Shown here piece after piece: positions 1 through 11,729 of a DNA stretch of 64,000 nucleotides. This DNA comes from Smittia aterrima (lineage: Eukaryota; Arthropoda; Insecta; Diptera; Chironomidae), in the NCBI GenBank assembly GCA_033063855.1, contig CP093829.1, forward strand, positions 17,825,537 through 17,889,536, read 5' to 3'. The notes below the pieces were generated by a model. That model was not told the origin of the DNA, did not search any database, and saw nothing but the letters and a program-made list of their open reading frames with translations. Within the stretch, counting starts at the first letter, position 1. The number at the start of each line of letters is the position of its first letter. The translations under genes were made by a program, and so were the position numbers.

Positions 1-144
1 GGGTCGGACGTTTTAGCTGGGTCGCTACTAGGCGTATCAACAGCTCTGATTACTGTGTACTCGTTTTCCAACATTGCAATGAAGAAAAAGACGCGCGAGG
101 AAGAAAACGTTTCAACCATTCACTCATCAACTTCTCGGCTGTGA
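1..144 (+). CDS. PAP2-type lipid phosphate phosphatase, C-terminal end (partial, left edge)
   Basis: Frame 1 is open from the window edge and stops at TGA 142-144, giving 47 residues. It starts GSDVLAGSLLG and continues with a hydrophobic stretch (VSTALITVYSF). The SDVLAG segment is the hallmark following the catalytic His in motif C3 of PAP2/wunen-type phosphatases (family pattern HHWSDVLAG), and the hydrophobic run would be the last membrane helix. The tail is basic then acidic and cytoplasmic (KKKTREEE). Such enzymes dephosphorylate phosphatidic acid, lysophosphatidic acid or sphingosine-1-phosphate at the plasma membrane. Only this end is visible, so the class rests on one motif and the exact paralog cannot be named. 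The gene converges on TRMO, with only 37 bp between the two stop codons. Confidence 0.6.
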   Translation, partial: GSDVLAGSLLGVSTALITVYSFSNIAMKKKTREEENVSTIHSSTSRL

Positions 145-180
145 TTCTGATTCGACACAAATTATTTTTAAAGCAAAATA

Positions 181-186
181 TTTATT
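181..186 (-). terminator. TRMO poly(A) signal overlapping the stop codon
   Basis: Minus-strand AATAAA contains the TAA stop of TRMO (GA-ATAA-A). No other AATAAA on this strand is closer to the gene end, so the 3' UTR would be very short. Confidence 0.5.
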
Positions 187-1257
187 CTTGCATTACTTGA
201 AGCTTACGAACTTGCATTACAATAACAATTCCTTGTTTGTCATCAAACTTACACATTACGTTGTTACCTGAGACTTGAAAGTTATAAATCTGAGATAAAT
301 ATTTTTCTCTCACGTAAACTGAACGAGGATCATTTTCTAGAATTTCTTCGATAGATTTTTGATTGACTCCAAGCTCTTGAAGTTGATTCACAGCGTTTTC
401 TGAGAACACAACTGTCAGTTTTTTCTTGCTGCTCACCCAGTCGGGGACTTTTACGTCATCTGACGTTGAAACTACTTGATTTGAATTCCCATTGTCCTCT
501 TCTTCACCTTCAGGCTCTTCTCGAGACCTTGATATGTTTTTGGAGCTCGTTGGGGATTCAAGAACTCTTTGTGGACTGTCGTAGGTCGGAATGTAAGGTT
601 TGATATCAATCACTGGAGTTTCGTCGACCATGTCACTTCCGTGAAAATAAATTGTTGAACCTTCGATTCGATCGAGTCTAACAAGAGACATTCCAATTGG
701 ATTAGGTCGATGTGGGCTTCGTGTTGCTAGTACTCCGACCTTTTTTCCATCGAGTCGCGGAGGTGATATCTTTGGTTTTGAATGCGAGTCGTTCTTGTGA
801 AAATGATAAATCACCCAAAAGTGGCTAAAGTCTTCGAAAGTCTCTAAACTTTGCTCTGGATTTGTGTACAAGTCTTTACGCAGCTCTATCCTCGAGAGAA
901 TTGTTTCAGCGATATTAGCTTGTCTAGGAACTGCTCGTTTATCAGCAAACACTGTTTTGATTACACCGATCGGCTTAAATTTCACAAGTTCTGATGATTC
1001 TTCTTTGGCGGTTTCGCGGATTTCTTTCGATGCAATTGAACAAGTCGCACATTGAAATTCTTTAAGTGCAGCACGAATTGATTCAACTTCCTTTCGATGT
1101 ACATGGTTCAGCGAATTAACTTGTGATCTAGAAATAATAAAACATATTTAAATATCGCCGATAATTCTTCGCTCTTAAACGAAGAAACAAACCTTAAATT
1201 CGAAATTTCATCTCTTGCAACTTTCAGCTGTGCTTGAAGCTTTGTGATCTCGTCCAT
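182..1257 (-). CDS. TRMO: tRNA (adenine(37)-N6)-methyltransferase TRMO homolog
   Basis: TRMO-family enzymes use S-adenosylmethionine to methylate N6 of t6A37 in tRNAs reading ACY codons. Two exons: 1257 to about 1193 (ATG at 1257, donor AG|GTTTG) and 1127-182 (acceptor TAG). They join in frame into 336 residues. An N-terminal extension of about 70 residues is predicted helical (MDEITKLQAQLKVARDE). The TsaA-like/UPF0066 beta-barrel follows, with FKPIGVI, then the family signatures TRSPHRPNPIG and DIKPYIPTYDSPQ. A low-complexity acidic and Ser-rich linker leads to a C-terminal lobe ending DPRSVYVREKY...GIVIVMQVRKLQ, as in the human protein. An internal GTG also opens the core frame, but the upstream ATG exon gives a natural start. 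The stop codon lies inside the poly(A) signal (see findings). Confidence 0.9.
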
Positions 1258-2152
1258 GGTTATTTAAATACAGAAAATGCACAAAGAAATATTTTCTACT
1301 AATAATCTGTTTACTTTTACTGAGCAAAACTGGTCGCACCGCTACTCAAAGGGAAAAAGTATGATTTCAAAATTTATGTTCAACGTCAAAATTTCTTTAA
1401 TTAAGCTTAAATAAGCGTCTAACCAAAACTCAAAGCTAATAAAAAGCTAAACAATTAAGAAGTTAATAAATTGTTTTTCAATATTTAATTTCTTAAATAA
1501 CTCTTGGAATTGGATGCGTCTCAAACTATTATGTCAGTATGAAATGAAGCCCTAGTAAATGGTTACATATTTAAATAAAAAAATTCTCATGAAATCTCTT
1601 AGTTAGCGAGAAAAATGCATTTAACTAGAGAGTAAATCGCTTTTTAAATTTCTCTTATGAGAATTTCTCAATAAAAAATAATTTTCAAGGTCAAAATTGT
1701 TCACTTTTATTTAGGAAGCTTGACTACTTTTTGTGTGAACTTGTTTTAACTTCTGTCACTTACTGATTGGCATGCAATTAAACCGATGATACCGCGTCAC
1801 AAAGTGTGATTCACTTTTATTTCAAACGATGGTGAAAGCTTACTCGTTTACCTCTCGGGAGCCTCCTCATGCAAAGAAAAAATCGAAACGAAAACGAATG
1901 TTGACTAAAGCTTTAAGTGCAACTCTTGAAGAATAAAAACTGATTCGAAATGATTTATTGGCATAAATTAATTTTATTTGATTTCAGTGAATTCCGCATT
2001 AACATTAAGTACATAAATACAATTATTCACAGAAGAAGAATCATTTCTCTCATTTGCGACTAGAATAATGTTGGAGAAGGAAAAAAAATCGATGAAAAAG
2101 TCGTTGTTGTCGTTTCGTTTTTGTTTTCGTTCAAGCACCAAGAGTTTTCCTT
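1258..2152. other. Intergenic, no gene seen
   Basis: AT-rich spacer between TRMO (5' end) and the 3' end of the cytokine-like gene. It holds an imperfect palindrome (1580-1667) and minus-strand AATAAA signals at about 1953-1978 that could end the cytokine-like transcript. No ORF with coding character was found. Confidence 0.6.
1580..1667. repeat. Imperfect inverted repeat, ~88 bp
   Basis: The outer arms AAATTCTCAT and ATGAGAATTT are exact reverse complements. Inner segments (CTCTTAGTTA against TAACTAGAGAG, and a central ATGCAT) pair imperfectly. It could be a hairpin or the relic of a short inverted-repeat element. No target-site duplication is obvious. Confidence 0.4.
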
Positions 2153-4188
2153 TTAATGATGTTTTAAGATGTCCCCTGTAAGTAGAACAGACAAAAGAAG
2201 AAGGATTCGTTATTAAAACTTATCAAAAAAGAAGAAAACAGTTGAAACGTCAGCGTTTACCTTTGTGATGCTTTGGCCACATGCATTCGCATCCTGAAGG
2301 AATGTATCTGGTTTCAACTTGCCAGCAGTCTGATCCGATAGCTCGTTTCGTTATGAAGATTGTTTGGTTGAGTTGAATACAGCTGAAACCGTGATGCCCG
2401 CAGACTTTATTCCGTTGATGCATCCTTCCAAAAGGATAGGAGCCTGAAGAAGGAAATTAAAAATTCACCAATGAAAGCATTGTTCAGCATCACATGAATA
2501 ATAAAATGCCTCACATCTCTCTTCTACGTACGACTCGGGACGGTATTCGTAATCAGAATCCACGTTCAGTTTTACGTCTCTTCGTGTTGTCATGCAAAGA
2601 GATTGGAATCTCGGCGGATCCATACTTGGATGACGTACAAACTTCGAACCACCAAATTGAGAATCGCCTACAGGCTCATAGTCATCAACATAAAGTTCTT
2701 GAAACTGGCCCTCCTGTGCAGGTTGATCGCTCTGCTCGAAGTAACTCATCGACGATTGATCCATCGACGGTTGCATATTCGAAAACCATTCTCCAGGCGG
2801 TCGGAACTTAGCTCTCTGCTCTGTAAATCTTTGTCCAACGACAATGGCGATGATAGTGACAATCACGAAAGCGATCTGAAGTAGAGACGAGAGAAATTAT
2901 CATCAATTTAGATGCACATTGAAGGAAATTGAACAATAAAAGGGTCAACGATGAGAACGACGAGCATTTTTCATGCTGTCATCGGCTGCAAAATTTACGA
3001 TGCCGCACGTAATCGTTTCTGATAATTGTCCCATAAATCGTCGAGACAATTATTCAATTTGTGTCAACATACGCATGGCGTCATTGAAACCTCAACAGAT
3101 GATTCGTCATTTATCGTAATGTGACGATTTGAAGTCGAAGTCTTCGAAGAAAGGTAAACAGTCGATTTCTTTATACTTTTCAGTGATCCCCCACTTGATG
3201 GCGTTTGATTCAAACGATTTAAAAGATAAGAAATATTTTCGATATCAAATGCGACGGGTGATTGAGGTTCACTTTAATCGATGAGTCGCAACTCGAGTTC
3301 CCCGAGCGAGAAGTGAAGCCCTTGATAGTATCATGTGACTTAAAGCGTGATATTCAACATTCCGATAGAAGGATTCATGAATTGGCATACTCCACGGAAA
3401 AAAACAGTTTTCGCATAAATGTTGAACAATTTTTTTTATCCTCTTCATCCCTTGAATCGACAACTGGTTGCTGTTCAATAAAAAATGCAGCAGGCCAAGC
3501 CGAGAATGTGAAAAATTTGAAGTGAAAAACTCTTAAGTATCGATGATGTTTATTACCCTCGAATAATTGCGAGCTAAACGACAACGAATTTTCGAAAACC
3601 CTTCACGACTTAGTAAGAGCAATTTTAATTTTATAGCTCAACTTTCCTTCGACAGCTTCTCGTCGTAAAAATCAAATTGAATTATAAAATCCCCGGTGAA
3701 ATGAGCACATTTTGTGAATGGTTCTACATTAAATTGAGATGGGACTTTCACAGGTTTCAGCAGAACAAGAGAAATCTCTGATGGATGATTTTCCATTCAA
3801 AGCAATTAAACCGACAAAGCTTCCATGCTTCATGGATGTGTTAATTAAATATCAGGGATATTTGCATGTGCACTTGGAATTATTCATGCTTTCCCTTGAT
3901 GAGTGTGCTCGGAGAAAATTCAGCGGAAAATTGCATTCATTGGAGCGTCGTGGCGTCGAACAAAACTCGAAGTTAATTGAGATTTGGGCGAACGAGAATT
4001 TATTATCATAATTAATTGTGCAAACTTGGATCGAGGCATATTGAACGCGCCGCGTAGAAATGTTATCAAATCAACCGCAGAATCGACTGAGCGCAGGTGG
4101 ATTGAATGAAGGCAATTTTCTGATCAATTAGTAGGCATTCGATCCATTTCACTATTCAAATACTCACCAAATATCTGTTGTTGCTCAT
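2153..4188 (-). CDS. Secreted cystine-knot cytokine-like protein (IL-17-like; Spaetzle-like fold is an alternative)
   Basis: Four exons join in frame: 4188-4168 (MSNNRYL), 2875-2494, 2443-2261 and 2175-2153, giving about 202 residues. Exons 1 and 2 rebuild a signal peptide (IAFVIVTIIAIVVG). An acidic, Gln/Ser-rich prodomain follows, then a Cys-rich module: VDSDYEYRPESYVEERC, a Cys seven residues on, GFSCIQLNQTIFITKR, and the ending PSGCECMWP. The order (D-x-D, YRP resembling RYP, E-x-x-C, a beta-strand I/L-x-x-R-R/K-type segment, final G-C-x-C) parallels the IL-17 family, although Spaetzle-like knots also end in S-C-x-C. The exon 2 donor is ambiguous: T|GTGATG at 2494 gives two nearby cysteines, while T|GTGAGG at 2515 gives a seven-residue shorter protein; both keep frame. 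Function is inferred; a secreted signalling ligand is the best guess. Confidence 0.6.
2876..4167 (-). other. Long first intron of the cytokine-like gene
   Basis: 1.3 kb intron with donor TTG|GTGAGT and acceptor CTACTTCAG. It splits the signal peptide after seven residues. A 90-codon plus-strand ORF at 3739-4011 lies inside it but has no recognisable domain. Nothing else is seen. Confidence 0.6.
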
Positions 4189-4464
4189 TTTAAAGTGAAA
4201 TCGATTTTCTCGTTTCTCAACACGAAAAAAATTGTGAAAGAGTTTTATCCACAAAGTTTTTTAAATAAAAGTTTTTTTTTTCTAACACAAAACTTTTCCC
4301 CTTCAGGATTTGTTTGTTCACTTTTCCAAACTGAAAGCTTTTTGCACTTTATTTGATTTGATTTCAATCGCAATCACTGCCAAGCGGGAATGGATTTTTT
4401 ATTCACTTCCAGCTCGATTCTCCACTTGAGAGAGTTATTGAGACAGCTCTGAAATATACTGAAT

Positions 4465-4499
4465 AACTGAATTAACAGTTGTTAACTCGCGTTTATATA
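4465..4499 (-). promoter_or_regulatory. Putative core promoter of the cytokine-like gene (TATA + initiator)
   Basis: On the minus strand TATATAAA (4499-4492) is followed about 30 bp downstream by TTCAGTT (initiator TCAGT, 4470-4465). This is the arthropod TATA-to-Inr spacing, and the 5' UTR would be about 280 nt. A GATA motif (about 4534) and a kappaB-like GGGATTTTTC (4619-4610) lie further upstream. Inferred from motifs only. Confidence 0.5.
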
Positions 4500-7400
4500 T
4501 TTCACTATCGACAATGAAAAATTTACCTGCGGATAAGAAATGAAACAGACAAACATCGTGTAGCATTCCTATTCGCTGATTGTGTCAAAGTGTTGAGCGA
4601 CAATATCGCGAAAAATCCCTTTTCTCTATAGCGATAAGAACCGGCAACTAATAAAGATTACGCCGGGCGTACGAAGTGGATTAGTAGAACAACATGCGGC
4701 ATGTGCGATCCGTTAATTAACAATTATCGATCATAATTGGTAAAAGTCGATGAGTGAGATTGATTGAGATTGCAGCAGTAGTTGATTACACTTTCTCCCG
4801 ATCCGGGCCTTTTCATGCTTGATGGCATCTGTTGCTGCTGCTAATCTCACTCGTTTCATCTTCTTGGTTGACCGTAAAATCTGTTCAAAGGGCGCAAGTG
4901 ATGAGCGTTTTGAATAAAAAGAAAGACAACGCCTTCTCAACACTTCATAAAAATATTATTTTACATCGTCTTAATCTTTAGCATCGTGGTCTGTGGTAAA
5001 GGATAAACGTTTATTTCAAGCACTCGACCTTTCCGTGGGTGCTAATTGTTCTGAGGATAATTAAATCGTTTCGTGTTGAGATAATCACGGCGGCGGTCCC
5101 CCGCGAGCAATTCTATTTCATTACGTCATTCAATTGCATCATTGATAAGAAATAGTTCCGACAATGCGTCATGCAAACACGTGCAATCATGGAAAAGCAC
5201 TTAATTAGCTTTTCCGAGCTCTCGATTGTAATTTATTATCAAAATTCACTACGAAAATTTACGGGGAGAGAGTAAATAAATCTGTCGATTTTAATAAATC
5301 GATTTTACAATGAATTCGGCGAAATATCAAGCGACAAGGTCCCATTGGAATTATCATGAGATATCTATCGATTTGTTTGTCGATAAATATTTACGCTCGC
5401 TCAATTGGATCAATTGCAGCTATGCCAGCGAAACCATTGGTATTTTAACAATGCCGGCCTGTGGTTAAAGCGGAATTCCGTAAATTTCATTTCATTTCGG
5501 AAAGCAAATTAGTTTGAAATCGAGTTGAGCTAATGAAATTTTAGTTGTCGAGAAAGTTTTCTCATTTCGTCGAGAGCTTCTCCGTTTGATATTTCACAGA
5601 AGGTTCGTGAGCTCAAGGCAAATATTTTAATAAAATGTCAGAAGTTCGTTCTTCTATCTTTTTATTTTTTCGAGTTGCAGCCGAAAGCGTTTGCTTAAAT
5701 ATTTAGTTCCATTCCAATTCGAAGATTTCCTCGTTTAATTTCTTTTGAAGTTTGAAAAGTTTTTCACGAGAGGAATTAAAAGAAGAGAAGAAAACTGTTT
5801 CCGGAACATGAAAATATTTTCTGTAAAGTTTGCTTCTATTGATTTCCTCGAAAGTCTTGAGTACACAACTTAAAATCGACAGCTATAAGCTCTCCTTCGT
5901 CTCACAAGTCACAATCTTTAATTAAAATGCAAATTTTCGTCTTTGAGCGCTGCACTCTATCGTGAGCTGTTTGCTCATTTTATTGACGCATTTGCATCCT
6001 GAAGTATGTCAACTGGAAGCGTGTCATTTGAAATTATGCAAATGAAGAGGAAACAAACAAACTTTGTGAAAGGAGATGCTCGAGACATGAAAAGGACGAA
6101 GTTGAAAAAGCTTAGGAAAACGGGAATTTCCGTCTTTTAATCAAATAAAATAATTAGCGAAGTTTTCTCTCCAACTTCTTCTAAGCCTAATTCAATTAAA
6201 CTGGCGTAAATTGATTATTGAATAGCAGCTCATTAAGTTTGTGCCGACGAGGAAATCCTTGAACAAGCAGAGGAGAAACTTTTGAGTGGAGGTTTCAGTG
6301 AACGTTTAACGTAATAAAGAACTTCGTGAAGCGCTCTCATCAACGTGATAGCAAACGAATTGTTTACCTGGCACAACAACGAGACTTGATCATCATCAGA
6401 CACGAGAGTTTATCTTCTTCGAAATTTATTCACCAGAAAAAAATTCATTCGCTCGCTCCCGAAGACGTTCAGTTCCTTCAAATGATTCTGCATATTTTTA
6501 CTCTCACGATAAAGTTTTTTCTTGTTGTTGAAGGAAGAGAAGGATGAGGATGGAAAAGTGTGTGAGATCGATTTTCGATTTATATGCAGTATGAGCTTCG
6601 ACGCTGTTAAAGAGGTTTTCGGCAATTTATGCTTCGTTTAAAGGTTGATGAAGCAATTTATGCTGCTGGAATGGAAGAGATTTATGCGAAGCAATGTAGG
6701 GCGACGACATTAGCAAGATGTAAGTGCGGTCTTTTGGAGGCTCAGACAAGTCGCTTTCGATAGCGATGGAGCGAGGGCTGGAAGAAGATAAATACATGTG
6801 ACCGTAATAATTCAATTAAGGAGATATTGTGCAGCGTGAAATCTCTTAATCTCAACACATAAATATCCCGCAGCATAACGAGAGCAAGAACTTCCTCAAA
6901 CGCTTCTTTGTCTTCTTTCAAACTTGCCTCTCCTCGCTCCGGGCTTTTACTGACTTCTCTGTCTCTTTCCACACGCTGCGGTCAACTTGGAAAAACTTTA
7001 TAAGCAGCTTAAAATTCAATTTCACATCATGAGTTTTATGAGTCCGCAGCATTAATTTAAATGGGAAGCGTTCACGAAAAATTAAATTTCATTGGCAAAA
7101 GAAGAAAATATTTAGCAAAAAAAAACTTTTTTGCAGTCTCCATCTACAAAATGCACAGCGTCGCTTGAATAATTTATGTTGAGTGGTTTTTATTCAACGT
7201 TTGAATGACTAGCTGGTGCTGAATGGTTGGGAAAACATCTTTGATTCACGAGTTGCGGTGAGCTCTCTTTTTACTTCGGTTCGGAGATGCAATTGAAACA
7301 TAATTAGAAGTGCTTAACAGTTGCCATGAGACTGACGTTGATGTCACCAGTTTGACGACGATTTAAAGAAGTGAATGGGAGGAGAGAAATAAAACTTTTA

Positions 7401-10400
7401 CATTTCTCACGCTGTCCTCGCTTTCTCAAGTAATTTTACATTAAAAAACTTCTCTTCGCTTCGAAGGATATCGCAGTTTGCTCTCCATGATAAGAATCGC
7501 CTTGAGAGTCGAGACAAGTGCAATGAAATACGTTTTTAATTACGCCAGCAATAAATTCACTTCACTTAACAATTCCATTCAATTCCCGACGATTTCCAAA
7601 GAAGATAATTTCTTATTAAATTGTTAATGTTAAGACGCAAAACTTTTGCCATTAAACTCGAAGTCGATAAGGAAAACCATGCGAAGAACTTTCACGACAT
7701 AAACATATTATGTGTCACAACTAAACTTCTGCTGTCACCTCGAAGCAAACCGAAAGCAGAGAGAAACAAACATTTGAAGAGAAATCGATAGCATGTGGCA
7801 GGCTGACAAATTGAGTTAGAAAGTTTATTTGCCCAGATGCTGATGTAACTTCGCAGAAAAGCTTCGAGAAGCTCATCAAGCGATGAGACGAGCGGGATCA
7901 CGAAAAGACGAACGAGATCATTTTAAAACAACGAACTAAACTTTCTTGAATGCTACGTGACAAATTCTTCTGTTGCCGAAAAGTTCTGCTTGAGATTTTG
8001 TGCACTGAAGCGTGATGGTCGTTGAGAGCAGAACAATCTTTTCTAGAGGTTCAGTCGAATGCCTCTTGAAGAAGAAAACGAAACAACAGGAAAATACGAC
8101 GAGTGTCTTGTTGAACTTTTCAAAAAAGAACCTTCAGTTTTTATTAAAAACTTCTCCTGAATAATTGTAGTGAGCTCTCGAGTTGTGAAAGTTTCTTTTC
8201 TACATTAAAAGAAAAAAAAAGCTTTTAACGAGTTAAGCTCTGGGAAAAAGAAAAACTTTCTCTCTCCAATGATTTGATGTAAGATTTGATTTGTCAATTG
8301 ACTTTATGAGCATATCGTGCTCGTAGATCAAATTTCAATGAGCAAGTAAAGGAAAAACTTTTATTTCCTCTTGACCCGAATCAATGTCATCGATTTTCAA
8401 ACTTTTCTTTTCCCCAATCGGAGAGAGATCATTGAAACAAATAATGTGAACGTGGCTGGGATGCTTTATGTTCATTTCATTTCTGTTCTTTCTTGTGACG
8501 ATGGAGATTGTCGCAGTCACATATTTATTGTGTGCTAATGAACACTCGTCGGATTCTTGTTATTTCTCATCCTCAGGGAACTTCCATTGTGACAAGAATC
8601 TTTAAGAAGGAGTGAACAATTCAAGACTTTCCACAGAAATTTCATTGAAATTGTTGTCAGCAAAGCAATATCAAAATATTTCCAGCAGACCTGAGAATGT
8701 CTCTTGAATATTTTTCTGCCACAAAGCTTTCATTTCAAAATACATCACAGCAAAGTTTTTTTAAATAAAAAATTCATGTTGGGGATGCTGCTGGTTGTGA
8801 AATGTTTTTCTTGATTTCATTTCGTATGAAATTATTGTGGTCCAGACTTTATTCAAATTAGTTTTTCTCAAGAATTTCTCGATGTCAACAAATTTCAAAT
8901 CTCACATCGACGAGAAGCTCAGTCGTGTAATGATTCGCTAATGAGCCGCTATTTAGATACGAGGATAAATATCAAAATAATTCAAATTAATTTCAATTTA
9001 ATTTTCGCTGAGTTGCTGTAAATGTCTTTTTGATTTAATTATTGAAGGATGCCTTCTCTCTGAGGCATTTGTTGGTTTGGAAGGAGTGTGAAGAGTTTTT
9101 TCGTTTTATAATTTTTTCCTTTCCATTCGAAGATGGAAAAGTTTCCAGTCCCGCAAGACGAGGATATTTTGGTTCTAACAAAAATCTCAGTCAGTAGCGA
9201 AATTCATGCGCGGGCAAAAGGTTCATGCGATTTCCATGAAGGTTTTTTTTAAACATCGCGGCAATTTACAGTAAAAGGAATTTCCTTCCCGGAAATTTCA
9301 GCTTCACAAATAAAATTTCCTCTTGAACGTTCTTTCATTTTGTTTTTATTTGATCGTCAAATATTTGTCTGCAACTTCTTAAGGTTTTCAATTGCAATTG
9401 AGCCTCCAATTGTCACATTAACCAACTCAGCTTTAATCTTCATTCAATTTTCTCTTTGCATCGCGACGCTTTCTCGTTTATGTAAATTGTTTCGTCATTA
9501 CAATTAACGACATTGCATTGACAAAAGGAAAAAAACACTTTACACAAATGAATTCAGCAGTGCTTGGTTTGAACAAAGAGTTTGAAGAGAAGGAATCTTT
9601 TTGATGAAATGAAAATAGTGTCAAGACAAGAGCTACATTCACACTTTATATGTTACAATAGCTTTGAACAGGATGTCGAAGAGATACTTTAAAAGATTTC
9701 TTCTTTAGCTTGCTCAACAATGAAAAATTGGAATGAAATTGAACTTCAACTCGTTGATAGATCAAACAAATTTTCTCTTTGAAACTCGACGTCACGACAA
9801 CGTCATAAATCAGAAAGTTTAGTATTACTTGTTCAACACATTTCTCTCGTGTCGTAAATCCGTTGAAACAATTATTCAATTTATCGAACAGCGTCATAAA
9901 CTGATATCACTCTGATTGTGTTTCGCAATCACCTGCTTTGTCACCTACCGAGTAGTCTTACGATCGAATACACGCTTGTTGAGATAAAATTATATTTTTA
10001 TTTTAGACTGTGTGGTTCCCGCTGTTCGAGATAGATTTTTTTTCTGTTCAATAAAAACGTGACGAAAATCACTTTGTTGACAAAGAGTTTCGATGTATTT
10101 TGCACGCAGGCTTTGACTCAATTGACGTTTGATTTATGATGTGAGAAAGCACTTGATTAACTCGGAGAACATTTCAATCTGAACCGAAATCCTAGCTCGA
10201 CTTGCAGTGAAGGGAAAACTGAAAATTAAATTATTTTCAACACGCTTGGGAATACTTCTTTAAGAGGAAATCAAACCAAAGCCCACACGAGCTCGTGAAT
10301 GTGTTTTTTTATTCTCTTTCTCTTAACATTAAACAATCATAAAGTTGGTAAAGGGCGTGCAAATTTTCCCTCCGAGGCCGAGTACATGAAATTTTCTTTC

Positions 10401-10715
10401 ATTATTCCGACATGTTCTCGAGCTTTTAAGAGATGACTGAGTGCTGAAAATGTTTTATGAAACTTTTATGACTCTTGGCAGTAAGCGAGAGAGTAAACAA
10501 GAGACTTAAGTTCGCATTATGTTCTTGAGGCTTCATTCAGAATTCAAATGGAACCTCTCGTCAACAATGAAATGCAACTTTTTCAATGATTTTCATTCTC
10601 TCTGAACAACTTCACGAGAATCGAAAATAATAATCGAAATATTATCCATTAAATGCTTGCAAGTACAAAACGATTTAGAACGCATTAAATCTATTGACTG
10701 AATTGACTTCCCTTT
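4500..10715. other. Gene-free stretch, 6.2 kb
   Basis: Only short ORFs of 60-85 codons, with composition no different from surrounding AT-rich DNA and no splice-linked partners, motifs or family similarity. No tRNA, transposon ends or long repeats were recognised. It may hold regulatory DNA for the flanking genes, or introns or 5' UTR exons of a gene not visible here. Confidence 0.5.
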
Positions 10716-10720
10716 TTATT
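10715..10720 (-). terminator. GST poly(A) signal overlapping the stop codon
   Basis: Minus-strand AATAAA includes the TAA stop (CA-ATAA-A), the same arrangement as in TRMO. Confidence 0.45.
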
Positions 10721-11729
10721 GCTTGTTTCTTTTTAAAGCATCGTTAAAGAGTTTGATGTGAAGATCAGCGCCAGCTTTGTTTGTTTCCTCATAATAAGGA
10801 AGTTTCCTCAAAGTCGACAACCACGCTGAGATTTTCGGATAATCTCTCGCTGAAACGACTTGAGTGATGGATTCCATCCATGCAAAAACGCTTAAATCAG
10901 CGAGTGTCATGCTGTCAGAGGCCAGAAACCTTGTTTTCTCAAGATAAGTCTCTAGAGCTTTGTAGCCTCGATGAATAGCGTCGATTCGGTCTTGCGGAAC
11001 TTCCGACTGTCCTTGCATAAGAACGGGCAACTAAAAGCACAAAACTAAATTATTACGAGATGATTCATCACATAATCTAATCGAAAAGGAAATTCTCTCA
11101 CAAAAAGGTTCAAACCACGAGGAAAGAGGAAGCCCGCGTCGAAGAACAGTCGATCATTTATGGTCGCACGCAGGAGTAAGTCTTGTTTCGGGTAGAGATA
11201 GTCGTCTCGGGCGTATTTCTCAATCAGATAGAGATTGATGGCGTGGCTGTGAGCGGAAACAAACGAAAATCTTTAAAGCTTTTGGGTCGATCAATAAGAA
11301 ATGGGTTGACGTACCTGTCACAAATGACGTTTCCATCATCGACTAAAGCCGGAATCGTTTGAGCCGGATTGATCTGTCAATTGATTAAATGACAAGTTTT
11401 ATTTTCAACATTCGACATTTTACATCGTCGCTACCTTGGTAAAGCTCGCCGACATGTGTTCCGAGTTGAGGAAATCAATTTCCCTAAAGAAGTAAATCGA
11501 CGATGAGAAATTACTTTTGGTTGTTTTACGACTCACTCACTTCAACTCGAGATCCAAGCCGATTTCTTTAGCAACCATCATGGGACTACGAGCTGGAGGG
11601 CTTTGTATAAAATATTTGAGACATTACGATTGACAGATTTGTTAAACTCATTGTTGTAAATGCTGTGAACGTGTCACAAGAACTTTCGGTATACCTCAGC
11701 GGATGAAAATACAAAACAGGCTTTGTCAT
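10716..11729 (-). CDS. Glutathione S-transferase, delta/epsilon type
   Basis: Six exons join in frame: 11729-11695, 11600-11541, 11483-11435, 11373-11315, 11246-11102 and 11030-10716. They give 220 residues, the usual size for cytosolic GSTs. The N-terminal thioredoxin fold starts MTKPVLYFHPLSPPARS, where the first Ser of SPPARS is the expected catalytic residue of insect delta/epsilon enzymes. The cis-Pro motif is in NPAQTIPAL, and the glutathione-binding acidic/Ser pair is in CDSHAI. The C-terminal helical domain contains the N-capping region SMTLADLSVFAW and ends LPYYEETNKAGADL, which resembles epsilon members. It conjugates glutathione to electrophiles in the cytosol, for detoxification and insecticide or oxidative stress defence. 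Class assignment between delta and epsilon is by remembered similarity. The gene stands alone here, although such genes often cluster. The stop codon lies inside AATAAA. Confidence 0.9.

Noticed and set aside
3739..4011. 90-codon plus-strand ORF in the first intron of the cytokine-like gene
   Set aside because: No signal peptide, domain or splice partners, and it is antisense in an intron. The length is within chance for this composition.
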